Below are positions 7,786-17,661 of a stretch of DNA of 64,000 nt, piece by piece. The position numbers were made by a program, and so were the translations under genes. The DNA is from Bacillota bacterium (GTDB taxonomy: Bacteria; Bacillota; Limnochordia; Darwinibacteriales; Darwinibacteriaceae): assembly GCA_012837385.1 (NCBI GenBank), contig DURH01000031.1:1-64000 (forward strand). Reading direction: 5' to 3'. Every line of letters begins with the position of its first letter. Positions within the stretch are counted from its first letter, which is position 1. Below the pieces are notes generated by a model that was given only the letters and a program-made list of their open reading frames with translations, searched no databases and was not told the DNA's origin.

Positions 7786-8986
7786 CTAAGGCCTGGAGCA
7801 CCAAGTCGAGATGCCCAGAGATCTCCTCCACCGCTTCTTCAGGAGCACCCTCAAGCGCCTCCAGGAGGAGTTCCTTGGCTTCCTCTAGGCGGCCCACCAA
7901 GTAATAACCATACCCCAGGGTATCCAGGTAAATGGCCTTGCGGTCCAGTTCCACAGCCCGCTCCGCCATTTCTATCGCCCTGCCCATATGTACTTCCCTA
8001 AGCAGGTAATGATAGGCCAGATTATTTAGGGCTAAATCATGGTCTGGCTGACGCATCAACACCTGCTGGTAGTTCTCCACTACTCCTAGGTAGTTCTCAA
8101 GGGCCTCATAGACGAAAGCCTGGTACAAATAGCCCTGCCAAAACTGGGGTGCCAGGGCCAAGAGACTCTGAGCCGTCTGGAGAGCTGCCTCCCAGTCTCC
8201 AACATCGTAGTGCTGGAAGAAGAGATCGTTGAGATCCCTCAGCTCTGTAAGTAAGTCAAAGGGATTTTCCGGCCACTCCTCCCTAAAGGACCAATCACTA
8301 AAGTCAATATGTACTTCCCCCAAGGGTTCGGAAATGGTCAAGCGAGAGGGCACCCACCCGTTATCAGACAGATCTAGACGCAGGCGCGCTGCATCCTTGG
8401 CCAGAGAAAGGTCCAGCTCAACAGAGGTAATACGTTCGGGGTCTTCCAGATCCAGGACAAAGCTGACCACGGAAACCAGGGTCTTTTGGCCCTGGCGGAT
8501 CAGGAAGGGCAGGCCGCTTTGGGGGTGAAGCCAGAGCATCAGCTCTGGGTCCCCTTCGGCAACATAACGCTTCACTTTGCTGCCCGCCACCTGGTCAGCC
8601 CCTGAATACTTCATAGGCAAGCGGGTGTACTTGGCTAAGGCAAAGAGGTAATCTGCAACATCCTCAAAGAGCCAGTACCGATCATAACCATACTGCACAT
8701 CGTTTCCGGTTTTCACTTCAAAGAAGCCATGGGAGCTGGTGATGGTCACGGGACCTTCCGCCGCGAAATACTGCACCTGGAAACCATAGGGGTAGGCATA
8801 GTGGAGCACCCCGTCCATAAGCAGGGTTTCTTCCCCCTCGTGCACACGCTGGGAGTAGACAACCACGCTGCCAAAGCCATGGCTCAGCCAATCTGCGGTT
8901 TCTGCAGCGGAAGCCAGCCCATCCAGGGTAAGAATGGTGAGGATCGTTAAGAGCAGATATGTTGATCTGTGCTTGCTCAGGCTCAA
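7763..8986 (-). CDS. Secreted LolA-like/TPR protein
   Basis: A 407-residue exported protein with two parts. After a signal peptide (hydrophobic STYLLLTILTILTLDGLASA), residues about 30-245 form a beta-rich domain that looks like the outer-membrane lipoprotein-sorting (LolA/LolB) type, with repeated strands such as LMDGVLHYAYPYGFQVQYF. Residues about 260-400 are three to four tetratricopeptide repeats (QALSLLALAPQFWQGYLYQAFVYE-like units). The LolA resemblance is by pattern only. TTG start overlapping the deoC stop (TTGA), with GAGGGGAGAG upstream. A role in envelope lipoprotein or sigma-factor-linked sensing is possible but unproven. Confidence 0.6.
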   Translation of the reverse strand: MSLSKHRSTYLLLTILTILTLDGLASAAETADWLSHGFGSVVVYSQRVHEGEETLLMDGVLHYAYPYGFQVQYFAAEGPVTITSSHGFFEVKTGNDVQYGYDRYWLFEDVADYLFALAKYTRLPMKYSGADQVAGSKVKRYVAEGDPELMLWLHPQSGLPFLIRQGQKTLVSVVSFVLDLEDPERITSVELDLSLAKDAARLRLDLSDNGWVPSRLTISEPLGEVHIDFSDWSFREEWPENPFDLLTELRDLNDLFFQHYDVGDWEAALQTAQSLLALAPQFWQGYLYQAFVYEALENYLGVVENYQQVLMRQPDHDLALNNLAYHYLLREVHMGRAIEMAERAVELDRKAIYLDTLGYGYYLVGRLEEAKELLLEALEGAPEEAVEEISGHLDLVLQALGDENGNE

Positions 8987-9768
8987 TTAGTTGTCTCTCC
9001 CCTCAATCCTTCAACAATGGCAATGCCCGCACTGGCGCCAATCCGGTTGGCCCCCGCCTCGATCATAGCGGCAGCCGTGGTATAGTCGCGTACACCTCCC
9101 GAAGCCTTCACCCCGAAGTCCTCTCCAACCACGGTACGCATGAGCTTGATGTCTTCCACTGTGGCACCACCGGGGCCGAAGCCAGTCGAAGTCTTTACAA
9201 AGTCGGCACCGGCCATTTTTGTTAAGATGCAGCCCTTGACGATCTGTTCTTTGCTGAGATAGCCTGTCTCCAGAATAACCTTCAACACCCTGCCGGGAAC
9301 CGCATCCCGCACCGCCTTGATATCGGAATACACCTTTGCGTAGTCTCCCTCCAGCAGGCTGCCGATATTGAGCACCATATCCAATTCATCTGCCCCAGCA
9401 GCAGCCGCATCCCTCGCCTCTAACACCTTGGCCAGTGTGGAGTTGGCCCCTAAGGGGAATCCGATTACGGTGCACACCTTCACATCACTGCCCTGCAGCA
9501 GCCGCGCGGCGGCTTCCACATGCACAGGGTTCACGCATACAGATGCAAACTGATACTGGCGTGCCTCCTGGCAGAGCTGCTCGATCTGCGCCTTTGATGC
9601 CGTGGGCTTAAGCAGAGTATGATCGATAAAACTGGCCAAGGTCTGCTCTTTGCCTGCTGCGCCGCCCATCCGGGACGCGCCGCTTACGGGTACCACCAAG
9701 CGAATACCCTGTTGGGCCAGGGCTAAGCTGATCTGTTCCTTTTGCTCTTCCAACCACTTTTGATCCAT
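8983..9768 (-). CDS. deoC: Deoxyribose-phosphate aldolase
   Basis: Cleaves 2-deoxyribose-5-phosphate to glyceraldehyde-3-phosphate and acetaldehyde in deoxynucleoside catabolism. Visible catalytic residues are Asp in ADELDMVLNIG, the Schiff-base Lys in DFVKTSTGFGPGG and the second Lys in GVKASGGVRDY. The track ORF reaches into glpK; the ATG at 9768 (MDQKWLEEQ) has AAAGGGTG upstream and gives 261 residues, somewhat longer than the ~220-residue core because of an N-terminal extension of about 40 residues. It lies 29 bases downstream of glpK and overlaps the next gene at TTGA. Confidence 0.95.
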   Translation of the reverse strand: MDQKWLEEQKEQISLALAQQGIRLVVPVSGASRMGGAAGKEQTLASFIDHTLLKPTASKAQIEQLCQEARQYQFASVCVNPVHVEAAARLLQGSDVKVCTVIGFPLGANSTLAKVLEARDAAAAGADELDMVLNIGSLLEGDYAKVYSDIKAVRDAVPGRVLKVILETGYLSKEQIVKGCILTKMAGADFVKTSTGFGPGGATVEDIKLMRTVVGEDFGVKASGGVRDYTTAAAMIEAGANRIGASAGIAIVEGLRGETTN

Positions 9769-9797
9769 GCTAAACACCCTTTCGCAACTCCATTTAT

Positions 9798-11300
9798 CTA
9801 CATGGACACTACCCAGGTTTTGGCACTTTTCACCGCATTCGCCCATCCCTGCAGCAGGCGCAGCCTTTCCGCGGCGCTTACTTGGGGCTGATAGGTGCCG
9901 TCCACTTGCCAGAGTTTGCGGATCTCGTCTTGATCCTTCCAGAACCCCACTGCCAATCCCGCGAGATAGGCCGCGCCTAAGGCGGTAGTCTCAAAGATTT
10001 GGGGCCTCTGCACCTGAGTTTGGGTCATGTCGGCTAAGAACTGGCAGATAAAGTTGTTCACCGAGGCGCCTCCATCCACCTTCAGCTCGGTGAGGGGAAG
10101 GCCGGCATCAGCAAGCATAACATCCACTACATCCTTCGTTTGGTAGACAATGGCCTCGAGGGCAGCCCTAGTCAAGTGCGCTTTGGTAGTACCTCTAGTG
10201 ATGCCCATAATCATCCCTTGGACATAGGGATCCCAGTGAGGAGCTCCCAAGCCCACAAAACTGGGCACAAAATAGAGGCCATTGGTATCAGGGACAGACA
10301 AAGCCAACTCCTCTGTCTCCGCAGCCTTCTCAATCACTCCTAAGCCGTCACGCAGCCACTGCACAGCGGCCCCAGCCACAAAGACACTACCCTCCAAGGC
10401 ATATTCCACACTGCCGTTAAGCCCCCACGCGATGGTGGTTAACAGCCGGTTTCGGGATGCAATCAGAGACGTCCCTGTGTTCATCAGTATAAATGCCCCT
10501 GTACCAAAGGTGGCTTTGACTGTGCCTGGCTCATAGCAGGCTTGACCAAACAGGGCCGCCTGCTGATCTCCTGCCGCGCCTGAGATGGGGATCCCTGCCG
10601 GCAGTACCCCCAGGTCTGCTGTATAGCCATATACCTCGCTATTGGAACGCACTTCAGGCAGTACAGCTTGGGGAATGCCCAGTACATCTAGGAGTTCCGG
10701 ATCCCATCTCAATTCAGCCAAGTTAAACAAGAGGGTACGGGAAGCATTCGTGTAATCAGTGCAGTGCACGCTGCCCCCAGTGAGCTTATAAATCAACCAA
10801 GAATCAATGGTGCCAAAGGCCAGCTCACCCTTTTTAGCCCTCTCTTTCAGCTCTGGATGCTGATCAAAAATCCACTTTAATTTAGTCCCCGAAAAGTAAG
10901 CATCCAGCAGAAGCCCGGTCCTTTCCACAAACAAGGATTCCAGCCCCTGGCGGCGCAGTTCATCACACATACCCGCGGTTCTGCGGCACTGCCAGACGAT
11001 GGCCCTGGTAACAGGTTCTCCAGTCTTCCGATCCCAGAGCACGACTGTCTCCCGCTGATTGGTCACACCAATGGCTGCCACTTGGGCAGGGGTGATCTCA
11101 GCCTCATGGAAAATCCGCCCCAAAAGGTCCTTGGTCCCTTCCCAGATTTCCTGGGCATCATGTTCCACCCAGCCCGCCTTAGGGTAGTACTGGGTGAATT
11201 CCTGATACACCTTAGCTGTAATTTGAGAGCGGCGATCAAATAGGATCACGGTGGTTCCTGTGGTTCCCTGGTCTATGGCCAGTATGTATTGCTCCGACAT
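9798..11300 (-). CDS. glpK: Glycerol kinase
   Basis: Phosphorylates glycerol to sn-glycerol-3-phosphate with ATP. The product is 500 residues and shows the FGGY-family hallmarks: AIDQGTTGTTVILFD at the N-terminus, GWVEHDAQEIWE, the substrate loop with WQCRRTAGMC, and the ATP-binding GAAGDQQAALFGQ and ATFGTGAFI. The ATG at 11300 (MSEQYILA) with AAGGAGGG six bases upstream is preferred over the track start nine codons earlier. No glycerol facilitator or GlpD lies next to it; it is embedded in a run of unrelated housekeeping genes. Confidence 0.97.
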   Translation of the reverse strand: MSEQYILAIDQGTTGTTVILFDRRSQITAKVYQEFTQYYPKAGWVEHDAQEIWEGTKDLLGRIFHEAEITPAQVAAIGVTNQRETVVLWDRKTGEPVTRAIVWQCRRTAGMCDELRRQGLESLFVERTGLLLDAYFSGTKLKWIFDQHPELKERAKKGELAFGTIDSWLIYKLTGGSVHCTDYTNASRTLLFNLAELRWDPELLDVLGIPQAVLPEVRSNSEVYGYTADLGVLPAGIPISGAAGDQQAALFGQACYEPGTVKATFGTGAFILMNTGTSLIASRNRLLTTIAWGLNGSVEYALEGSVFVAGAAVQWLRDGLGVIEKAAETEELALSVPDTNGLYFVPSFVGLGAPHWDPYVQGMIMGITRGTTKAHLTRAALEAIVYQTKDVVDVMLADAGLPLTELKVDGGASVNNFICQFLADMTQTQVQRPQIFETTALGAAYLAGLAVGFWKDQDEIRKLWQVDGTYQPQVSAAERLRLLQGWANAVKSAKTWVVSM

Positions 11301-11345
11301 AATCAGCCCTCCTTCTGCTCTCTGCACAGTTCTGCAGAATGGGGA

Positions 11346-11903
11346 TCATTTCCTGCTGATGAGGCCCCTTTCAGTAGCCAAGAAATCAACGGGCTGGTCC
11401 CAAGGATCTGGATCTAGAGCACGGATGAATGCCGTGTACACTAAGCCCACTGTCGGAGCTGAAGTGTTACTGAGCAGTCGGTCATAGTAACCCCCGCCAT
11501 AGCCGATGCGGTAGCCCTCCTGGGAGAAAGCCAGACCAGGCACCACCACCAAATCCAACCTGTCCGGCTCCACAGTTGGGGTGCCGGGAGGAGGTTCTAG
11601 TATACCGAACACCGCTGGCGCCAGACTCTCCTTAGTGGTATAGAGGGTGGGCACCAAACCCTTGGGCCGCTTCCGGACCACCGGTACATATACTTCCCTG
11701 CCGCTCCGCTGCAGATCCTCCACGATTGGCCAAGTGTCGATTTCCCAACCAAAAGAGAGATAGATCATCACCCGCTGAGCCCCCTGAAAAACAGGGGATT
11801 CTGTTAGCACCCGGTGGATTTCCCCATCCCACTTAGCCCTGTCCTCCTTGAACACCTTGGCCCTTTCCCTCTTCAGCAGCCTGCGCAGCTCTTGCTTATC
11901 CAT
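11346..11903 (-). CDS. 5-formyltetrahydrofolate cyclo-ligase
   Basis: Converts 5-formyl-THF to 5,10-methenyl-THF with ATP, returning folate to the active one-carbon pool. The 185-residue length is standard. The diagnostic ATP/substrate loop is GYGGGYYDRLL near residue 135, with the N-terminal basic LRRLLKRERAKV helix and VVVPGLAFSQEGYRIG just before the loop. It overlaps the upstream M16 peptidase stop by 8 bases, so translation is coupled. Confidence 0.94.
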   Translation of the reverse strand: MDKQELRRLLKRERAKVFKEDRAKWDGEIHRVLTESPVFQGAQRVMIYLSFGWEIDTWPIVEDLQRSGREVYVPVVRKRPKGLVPTLYTTKESLAPAVFGILEPPPGTPTVEPDRLDLVVVPGLAFSQEGYRIGYGGGYYDRLLSNTSAPTVGLVYTAFIRALDPDPWDQPVDFLATERGLISRK

Positions 11904-13179
11904 GGGAATGCACCGGCCTCAAAATGGCGACGCTGGAGCGCTCCCAGTCCAGCAGGTCCTCCAGGGCGCTCTGCACATTTTCGGCAGTAACCTGCTCCAA
12001 AAGCTCCAGGTATCTGTAATAGGGAGTTCCGTCAAAATATTGGGAAACCAAGCGGTTCGCGGTATACTCGAAGGAATCAAAGGAACCGAGGTAAAGCCCC
12101 ACATATTGCTTTTTCAAACGTTCTACTTCCCCTGCCTCTACTCTACCCCCTTTAAGCCCGTTGATAATGTCCGTGAGCTTAGCATGGAGGGCTTCAGGAT
12201 TGTCCGTTTCGGAACTAAACACGGACATGGCGTACCGAGAGTGCGCACCGAAACTGGCGTAGAAGGAATCATCAATCAGCCTTTCCTCGTACAGTTCAGC
12301 ATAGGCCTTGGAGCTTCGGCCCGAGATCAGCTTAAAACCTAGAGACATGGCTATCTGCATACGCACCAGTTCTTCCCCCTTCCAGATCGGATCATGCTTA
12401 AAACCAAGCATGTAGCGGGGACGGGAGATGGGCAGCTCTTCCTCAGACCAGGGTCTTACAACGCTCTGGGGTTCTTGGGGGTCCAGCCGTTCCACGGGGC
12501 CGCCTTCCCCTGGGAGCTGGGGGTAGCTTTTTTGCACTAGTTCATAGGTTTCCTTAGGGTCCACATCGCCCACTACCACCAAAACCATGTTGCTGGGCTG
12601 GTAAAAAGTATGGTAACAGCGGAACAGCTCATCCACTGTAATCTGCCTCACCGACTCCACTGTGCCTCCGATATCCAGTCGGACAGGATGCTCATGGTAG
12701 AGGTTCTGCAGCAGGGCTGAGTGGATTCTGTGATCGGGGTGATCGGCGTACATCTGCAGCTCTTGCTCGATAATGCCCTTTTCCTTCTCCACATTCTCCT
12801 CTGTTAAGTGGGGCCTATTCACAAACTCCACCAAATAGGTTAGGCTCTCGCGCCAATTATCAATGGTAGAGAATAAATAACTCGTTTGATTGTAGCTGGT
12901 AAAGGCATTCACTGAACCACCCCAGGCGGCAAAGCGGTCAAAGACGCTGCCTTCCTCCTCTTCAAACAGTTTATGTTCGAGGAAATGGGCAATGCCTGGC
13001 GGCACCTCAACGACTTCCCCGCCGGGTACACGGAATTTGTAGTCCAACGAACCGTAGTTCACCGAGAGTACAGCATAGGTTCTGAGAAACTGCTTTCTAG
13101 GCAGCACCACAACCATTAAGCCATTTTCCAAAGGTTTTTGGAACACGGTCTCTCCGCCTGGCACTTTAATCTGCTCCAT
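11896..13179 (-). CDS. M16 zinc metallopeptidase, catalytic subunit (YmfH-like)
   Basis: A 427-residue M16B peptidase carrying the inverted zinc site HFLEH (residues about 68-72, IAHFLEHKLFE) and the downstream glutamate region EKEKGIIEQELQMY. It is therefore the active partner of the pair with the upstream gene. The architecture matches the Bacillus YmfF/YmfH arrangement, where an inactive and an active M16 protein form a heterodimer for peptide processing. The ATG at 13179 (MEQIKVPGGE) with GAAGGAGC upstream is chosen over the longer track ORF, and it overlaps the partner gene by 14 bases. The natural substrate is unknown. Confidence 0.87.
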   Translation of the reverse strand: MEQIKVPGGETVFQKPLENGLMVVVLPRKQFLRTYAVLSVNYGSLDYKFRVPGGEVVEVPPGIAHFLEHKLFEEEEGSVFDRFAAWGGSVNAFTSYNQTSYLFSTIDNWRESLTYLVEFVNRPHLTEENVEKEKGIIEQELQMYADHPDHRIHSALLQNLYHEHPVRLDIGGTVESVRQITVDELFRCYHTFYQPSNMVLVVVGDVDPKETYELVQKSYPQLPGEGGPVERLDPQEPQSVVRPWSEEELPISRPRYMLGFKHDPIWKGEELVRMQIAMSLGFKLISGRSSKAYAELYEERLIDDSFYASFGAHSRYAMSVFSSETDNPEALHAKLTDIINGLKGGRVEAGEVERLKKQYVGLYLGSFDSFEYTANRLVSQYFDGTPYYRYLELLEQVTAENVQSALEDLLDWERSSVAILRPVHSHG

Positions 13180-14449
13180 GGTCTGCTCCTTCCTGTGGGT
13201 TAGAACGGAGAATGTAGACGGTATCAAGCTGCACCTTCTCCATGGCCTTAACCACACTGTCCAAGTTCACTTCAGAGATAGCCTGCACTACCTCGTCGAT
13301 GGTACGCAGCTCATTATGGACGATGCCGATGATGTTGCGGTCAATCAGGCCAGAAGGGTTGTCATTCATGCCGTTTATGGAACTGATCAGCCCCCGTTTG
13401 GTTTGGTCCAGCTCCTTACTGCTGATCCGCCCAGCCTGCATTTCTTGAACCTGTTCTTTAATGATCTGCACCGCCTGTTCCTGCTTTGCTCCGCTGATCC
13501 CAGCACTGATGGTAAGCAGCCCCTTGCTGCCCTCAATGGAGGAACCTACGTAATAGGCCAAGCTGGCCCGCTCCCGGACATTTAAAAACAGCTTGGAGTG
13601 GGAAAAGCCGCCAAGGATGCCGTTGCCCACCAGGAGGGAGTAATAGTCTTCGTCCAAGTAGTTCAGATTTGTGCGGTATCCCATGACCAGAACCGCCTGC
13701 TGAACATCGATCAGGTCTTCAAAGTACCTGGGTTCGCCCACTTCAACCTGCTGGGGAGAACTGAGTTTTGCTCCACCTGCTCTACCTGGCACCAGCTGAG
13801 CCAGGATTTCCGCTGCTTGCTGGGCCTGGGAACCCACCACAAAGATATCCAGGGGATAGGAGTTTACAAGCTTGGTATAGTGTTCGTAAACCTCCTTATT
13901 CTCCAGGGTGCCCAAGGTCTCAGCATCCCCATATTTATAGATGGCAAAGGGCTCGCCGGCACACATCAAAGCTGTGGAGCGCACCAGAGCATAGGTGCGT
14001 TTGTCATTCACCAGCCCTTCCAGCTCTTGAGTGAGGGTGTGCTTTTCCTGCTGGAAATACGGTTCATGAAAACCGCCCTCTCCATAGGGGCAGGTGGCAA
14101 TCTCCCAGAAGGTTTGCAGGCCTTTGGCCAGCAGATCCCCACCCTGGGGTAGAAGTGCAGGATCCACCATTTGAAAATGGAACTCCAGGATCTGGCGTTC
14201 TCCGATTTTCAGGACATCGGACCCAAAGTCAGCAGCATACAGCTCCTCCAGCACCCGAGCCATGTCCCTTGTGGATGGGTACTTCTGAGAACCCCTTCTC
14301 AAGAGCAGGGGTACCAAGGCGGTACTGGCAGCCTCCCTAGCCTTCAGATCCTGCTGGATGAACATCTTACAGGTCAATGTCTTAAACTTGTCGGTGGCGC
14401 AGAGATGCAGCCGTACCCCTGGGCTCAACTCATGCTGGGTGAAGTTCAT
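13166..14449 (-). CDS. M16 peptidase-like protein, non-catalytic subunit (YmfF-like)
   Basis: A 427-residue M16-fold protein that lacks any HXXEH motif at the expected N-terminal site; the corresponding region reads TALVPLLLRRGSQKYPS. The C-terminal M16 domain is recognisable (GNGILGGFSHSKLFLNVRERASLAYYVGS). It is therefore a pseudo-peptidase likely to heterodimerise with the HFLEH-bearing product of the next gene, as in YmfF/YmfH. Start ATG MNFTQHELSPG overlaps the addA stop by 4 bases. Loss of the metal site is the normal condition in this subfamily, so it is not a sign of decay. Confidence 0.85.
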   Translation of the reverse strand: MNFTQHELSPGVRLHLCATDKFKTLTCKMFIQQDLKAREAASTALVPLLLRRGSQKYPSTRDMARVLEELYAADFGSDVLKIGERQILEFHFQMVDPALLPQGGDLLAKGLQTFWEIATCPYGEGGFHEPYFQQEKHTLTQELEGLVNDKRTYALVRSTALMCAGEPFAIYKYGDAETLGTLENKEVYEHYTKLVNSYPLDIFVVGSQAQQAAEILAQLVPGRAGGAKLSSPQQVEVGEPRYFEDLIDVQQAVLVMGYRTNLNYLDEDYYSLLVGNGILGGFSHSKLFLNVRERASLAYYVGSSIEGSKGLLTISAGISGAKQEQAVQIIKEQVQEMQAGRISSKELDQTKRGLISSINGMNDNPSGLIDRNIIGIVHNELRTIDEVVQAISEVNLDSVVKAMEKVQLDTVYILRSNPQEGADHGAD

Positions 14450-17400
14450 ATCAGTTCCTCCTCATACGGATCCGCATCAATATCTGTAGTGTCCCCAAAA
14501 GCTTCCGCCTTACTAGCCCCCAGCATTCCTGCGCAGTAGGAATTATGGCTGCACAGCGCGCAATCCGCTGCTGCTGGAAAGGCCTCAGCGCCGATTTCCG
14601 CGCCTGCAATAATGGACTGGCAGGTTTCCACAACCCACTTTTCGGTCTGCTGGGCATCGAGCAGCTGGGGTTCTAGGGCATAGAGCCTATTTGGTATGAG
14701 GAAATAGGCTTGGGAACTTACGGCTGGCAGGCCGAACTCCCTGGCCATGGCCCAGGCGTACAGGCGCAGCTGTACGGCATAGGCTGACCCCACCTCCTGC
14801 ACCTGCTCGGCGGTGATCCAGTTGGACTTAAAGTCCACCACTTCAACGCCCTGCGGCCCCACAAACACCTGGTCCACCGTGCCGTTGATCACGAAATGCG
14901 CGGCAGAGGTGAAAAAGCTGCGTTCTTTATAGATCGAACCATTTGATTCCTGCCGCGCCCTTTGGAAAAAGGGGCTGCGCAGATAGGGTGTGATCATCTC
15001 TTCTAGCTGGGCCCGCTGCCTAGCATCAAGTTCCGCACCTTCCATGGATGCCGCATACTCGATGAGATAAGCAAGATCTTCAGGGTCCCTGATCTGTTCA
15101 ACCACCCTGTGCACTACGTTCCCCCTTTGGGCAGCATTTAGGCCCCGGGAGGCACCTTCCACCGTCCCTTCCCTGCGGCGTTCAGGCAGGGCCAGCACAT
15201 GGCGGAGATAGTAGTAACGGGGGCAGCGGGCATAGTTCATCAATGACGTTACAGAGAACGCCACCTGCTGATACTGGGGCTGAAGCGGAGTGTAACGGGG
15301 CCGCTCCAGCCGGGCAGGCTCACCCCGCCGCGGTTCGACCCTAAGAGGCGGCAGATCACCTGGTACCACTTGGTAAAGTCCGGGTTCAACCGCCCCTAGG
15401 TGCTGCTGCAGCCAGCTGCTCCAACTCTCGCCAGCCTCTTTCCCGCTGCGCATACACCAGTAGAACTCCTCCTCTGCCCTGGTAACAGCGACGTAGAGCA
15501 GACGCTTGGCTTCGCTGAGTTCCTCCTGCTTGTCCCGCTCCCGGGCCTCATCGTAGCCCTGCACACCCTTACAGGTCAGCCCGAAATCAGGATGATAGAG
15601 CACACTGCCCCTTGGGTGCCTGTAAACGCTGGCATTGGTATCGGGGAGAAAAACAACGGGGAACTCCAGGCCCTTGGCATTGTGAATGGTGCGCAGCACC
15701 ACCACATCGGCATGTTCTGCATCAAGCTGGGCTTCGCCCTCCTTCTGGGCCTCCCTGGCCATCAGGCGCAGATACCTGATCTGCTCGGGGAGAGTGTACA
15801 AATCCCGGGCAAAGAGATCCCAACTCTGCTCCACCAGCTTCTCGATATTGGCCACCTTCTGAGGTCCAAAGGGCAAGCGCCAGGTTTTCTCCACGTAATT
15901 CGTGCGGCGCAGCAGCTCCGTAATCACTACCGGGGCAGGCTTGTGCCGGGCCAAGAAGCGGAGCTGAGCGTAGTCCTCCCCAGCCTTGTGCAGAGCCGCC
16001 TGCTCCTCTTTGCTGAGCATATCGGGCCTGTCTTGGCGGAGCCAGAAAAGCCCTTCATCGGAGATTAGGTAGAAGGGCGAACGCAGCACCGCCAGCCTAG
16101 CCACCTGATCATGGGCATCTTCCAGCCAGCGGAAATAGTGCAGGAAATCCTGGATCTCCTGTTTAGAATAAAAGCCCCGCCCGCTCAAGTTGACATAGGG
16201 GATACCCACTTCACGCAGAGCCTGTTCGTAAATATGAACGCTGGTCATGGCCCTGAACAGGATGGAAATCTGCTCGTACTTGTACCTACCGCTGTCCACC
16301 AGTTCTTTAATCTTCAGGGCAATCTGCTGGGCTTCCAAGGTCCGGGCTTCATCCGCGGCTAGATCGTCTGCAGGGGTGCATAGAATGGTTACACAGGGCT
16401 TACCTGCCGGGTCCTTCTCGGCAGAACTCGGGTCAAAGCCAATGGCCTCCCCTTCCAGAAGGCTCCCGAAGAATCCGTTCGTAAACTTCACCAACTCTTC
16501 GGTGGAGCGGAAGTTGACATCCAAGACAACCTCTTTTCCGCCGTTCTTAATTTCTTCCTTAGTCTGCAGAAACACTCCCACATCAGCACCGCGGAAGCGG
16601 TAGATGGATTGCTTGGGATCACCTACCACAAAGAGCAGGGCACCCTGCGCCGCAAAGGCGTCCACGATCTTCTTCTGCAGGGGGTTGGTATCCTGGAACT
16701 CGTCCACCATAATGTGGGTGAAAGGGTAATCCGCCACCACCTGTCGATCCTGCAGTAGCTCGTAGGTGATCCTCTCTAAATCGTTAAAATCCACTAAGCC
16801 GCTGAGGCGCTTGCGCTCCGCATAGAGCTGGTGAACCCGCTCTAAAACCTCGCCTAGATAGGCGATGATGGCAATGCCCCTGCTGGCCTGGATGACCTTC
16901 TGGGCATAGGCAATGGTTTCCTTGAGGGTGCTCAGCTGCGCCGCCAGTTTCCCCCTGATACCTTTGAGCAAATCCAGGAGTATCTCCAAAGCTTCTAAGC
17001 GCAGATCTTCATCGGGTGTGCTGAGCAAATCCCTAAGAGCCGGCCATTCTGCCTGCAGCTCCTGGAAGATGGCCTGCTGCACGGCAGTAGCCGGGGTGAG
17101 GAGCAGTGCCTCTTCCACCGCCCTCTCTAGCTGCCGCAGGGGAAATTCCCCCGGAGGAGGGGGCAGAGGCCTTTGGAAATTGACATCACCTTTGCTGAGC
17201 ATTTTCTCATACAAATCCTGAACCAAGGCGCACACATCAGCAGCTGTGCCCAGGTCATTGGGTGCTTCGGAGTCCCCCACCACTTCTTCAATCACTTCTG
17301 CTAACAGCACTTTGGTTTCCCACTCTTCTCCCACCCGAAAGCGGGGATCGATCCCCGCCTGGAGGGGGTGCTCTTGTATGATGCGCTGGCAGAGGGAATG

Positions 17401-17661
17401 AATTGTCGAAATCTGCGCCCGCTCCATGCTGTCGATGAGCTCAGGGCGCGCCTTGCGCAGGCGCTCCTTCATTTCTTGCGCTGCCTTCTTGGTGAAGGTG
17501 ATGGCGGCTATCTGATCCACAGCAGTGCCTTTGTCCAGCAGATGCAGGTACCTCTCCACCAACACCCTGGTCTTGCCGGACCCCGCGCCGGCCACCACGG
17601 CAACCGGACGGTGGATAGTGTTTATGGCCTTTTCTTGGCTTTTAGTCGGCTTAAAACCCAC
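14446..17661 (-). CDS. addA: ATP-dependent helicase/nuclease subunit A (UvrD-type)
   Basis: Processes DNA double-strand ends for RecA loading together with AddB. The 1071-residue protein carries all superfamily 1A helicase motifs: Walker A GAGSGKT (residues ~22-28), TFTKKAAQEM, DEFQDTN, GDPKQSIYRFRGAD, TIHNAKGLEFPVVFL and VAVTRAEEE. The C-terminal PD-(D/E)XK nuclease domain has GTVDQVF and VEVVDFKSNW. It also carries a cysteine in ARCPRYYYL plus CALCSHNSYC (C-x2-C-x5-C), the layout of an iron-sulfur staple usually seen in AddB. GTG start with GGAGG upstream, overlapping addB by 11 bases. It is somewhat shorter than the ~1200 residues usual for AddA. Confidence 0.88.
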   Translation of the reverse strand: MGFKPTKSQEKAINTIHRPVAVVAGAGSGKTRVLVERYLHLLDKGTAVDQIAAITFTKKAAQEMKERLRKARPELIDSMERAQISTIHSLCQRIIQEHPLQAGIDPRFRVGEEWETKVLLAEVIEEVVGDSEAPNDLGTAADVCALVQDLYEKMLSKGDVNFQRPLPPPPGEFPLRQLERAVEEALLLTPATAVQQAIFQELQAEWPALRDLLSTPDEDLRLEALEILLDLLKGIRGKLAAQLSTLKETIAYAQKVIQASRGIAIIAYLGEVLERVHQLYAERKRLSGLVDFNDLERITYELLQDRQVVADYPFTHIMVDEFQDTNPLQKKIVDAFAAQGALLFVVGDPKQSIYRFRGADVGVFLQTKEEIKNGGKEVVLDVNFRSTEELVKFTNGFFGSLLEGEAIGFDPSSAEKDPAGKPCVTILCTPADDLAADEARTLEAQQIALKIKELVDSGRYKYEQISILFRAMTSVHIYEQALREVGIPYVNLSGRGFYSKQEIQDFLHYFRWLEDAHDQVARLAVLRSPFYLISDEGLFWLRQDRPDMLSKEEQAALHKAGEDYAQLRFLARHKPAPVVITELLRRTNYVEKTWRLPFGPQKVANIEKLVEQSWDLFARDLYTLPEQIRYLRLMAREAQKEGEAQLDAEHADVVVLRTIHNAKGLEFPVVFLPDTNASVYRHPRGSVLYHPDFGLTCKGVQGYDEARERDKQEELSEAKRLLYVAVTRAEEEFYWCMRSGKEAGESWSSWLQQHLGAVEPGLYQVVPGDLPPLRVEPRRGEPARLERPRYTPLQPQYQQVAFSVTSLMNYARCPRYYYLRHVLALPERRREGTVEGASRGLNAAQRGNVVHRVVEQIRDPEDLAYLIEYAASMEGAELDARQRAQLEEMITPYLRSPFFQRARQESNGSIYKERSFFTSAAHFVINGTVDQVFVGPQGVEVVDFKSNWITAEQVQEVGSAYAVQLRLYAWAMAREFGLPAVSSQAYFLIPNRLYALEPQLLDAQQTEKWVVETCQSIIAGAEIGAEAFPAAADCALCSHNSYCAGMLGASKAEAFGDTTDIDADPYEEELI

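Noticed and set aside
13166-14449. Loss of HXXEH in the first M16 protein as gene decay
   Set aside because: Inactive/active M16 pairs are normal in the YmfF/YmfH group; the ORF is full length and intact.
15400-16068. 222-aa plus-strand ORF inside addA
   Set aside because: Antisense to a region with clear helicase motifs in addA; no start signal and no recognisable family.
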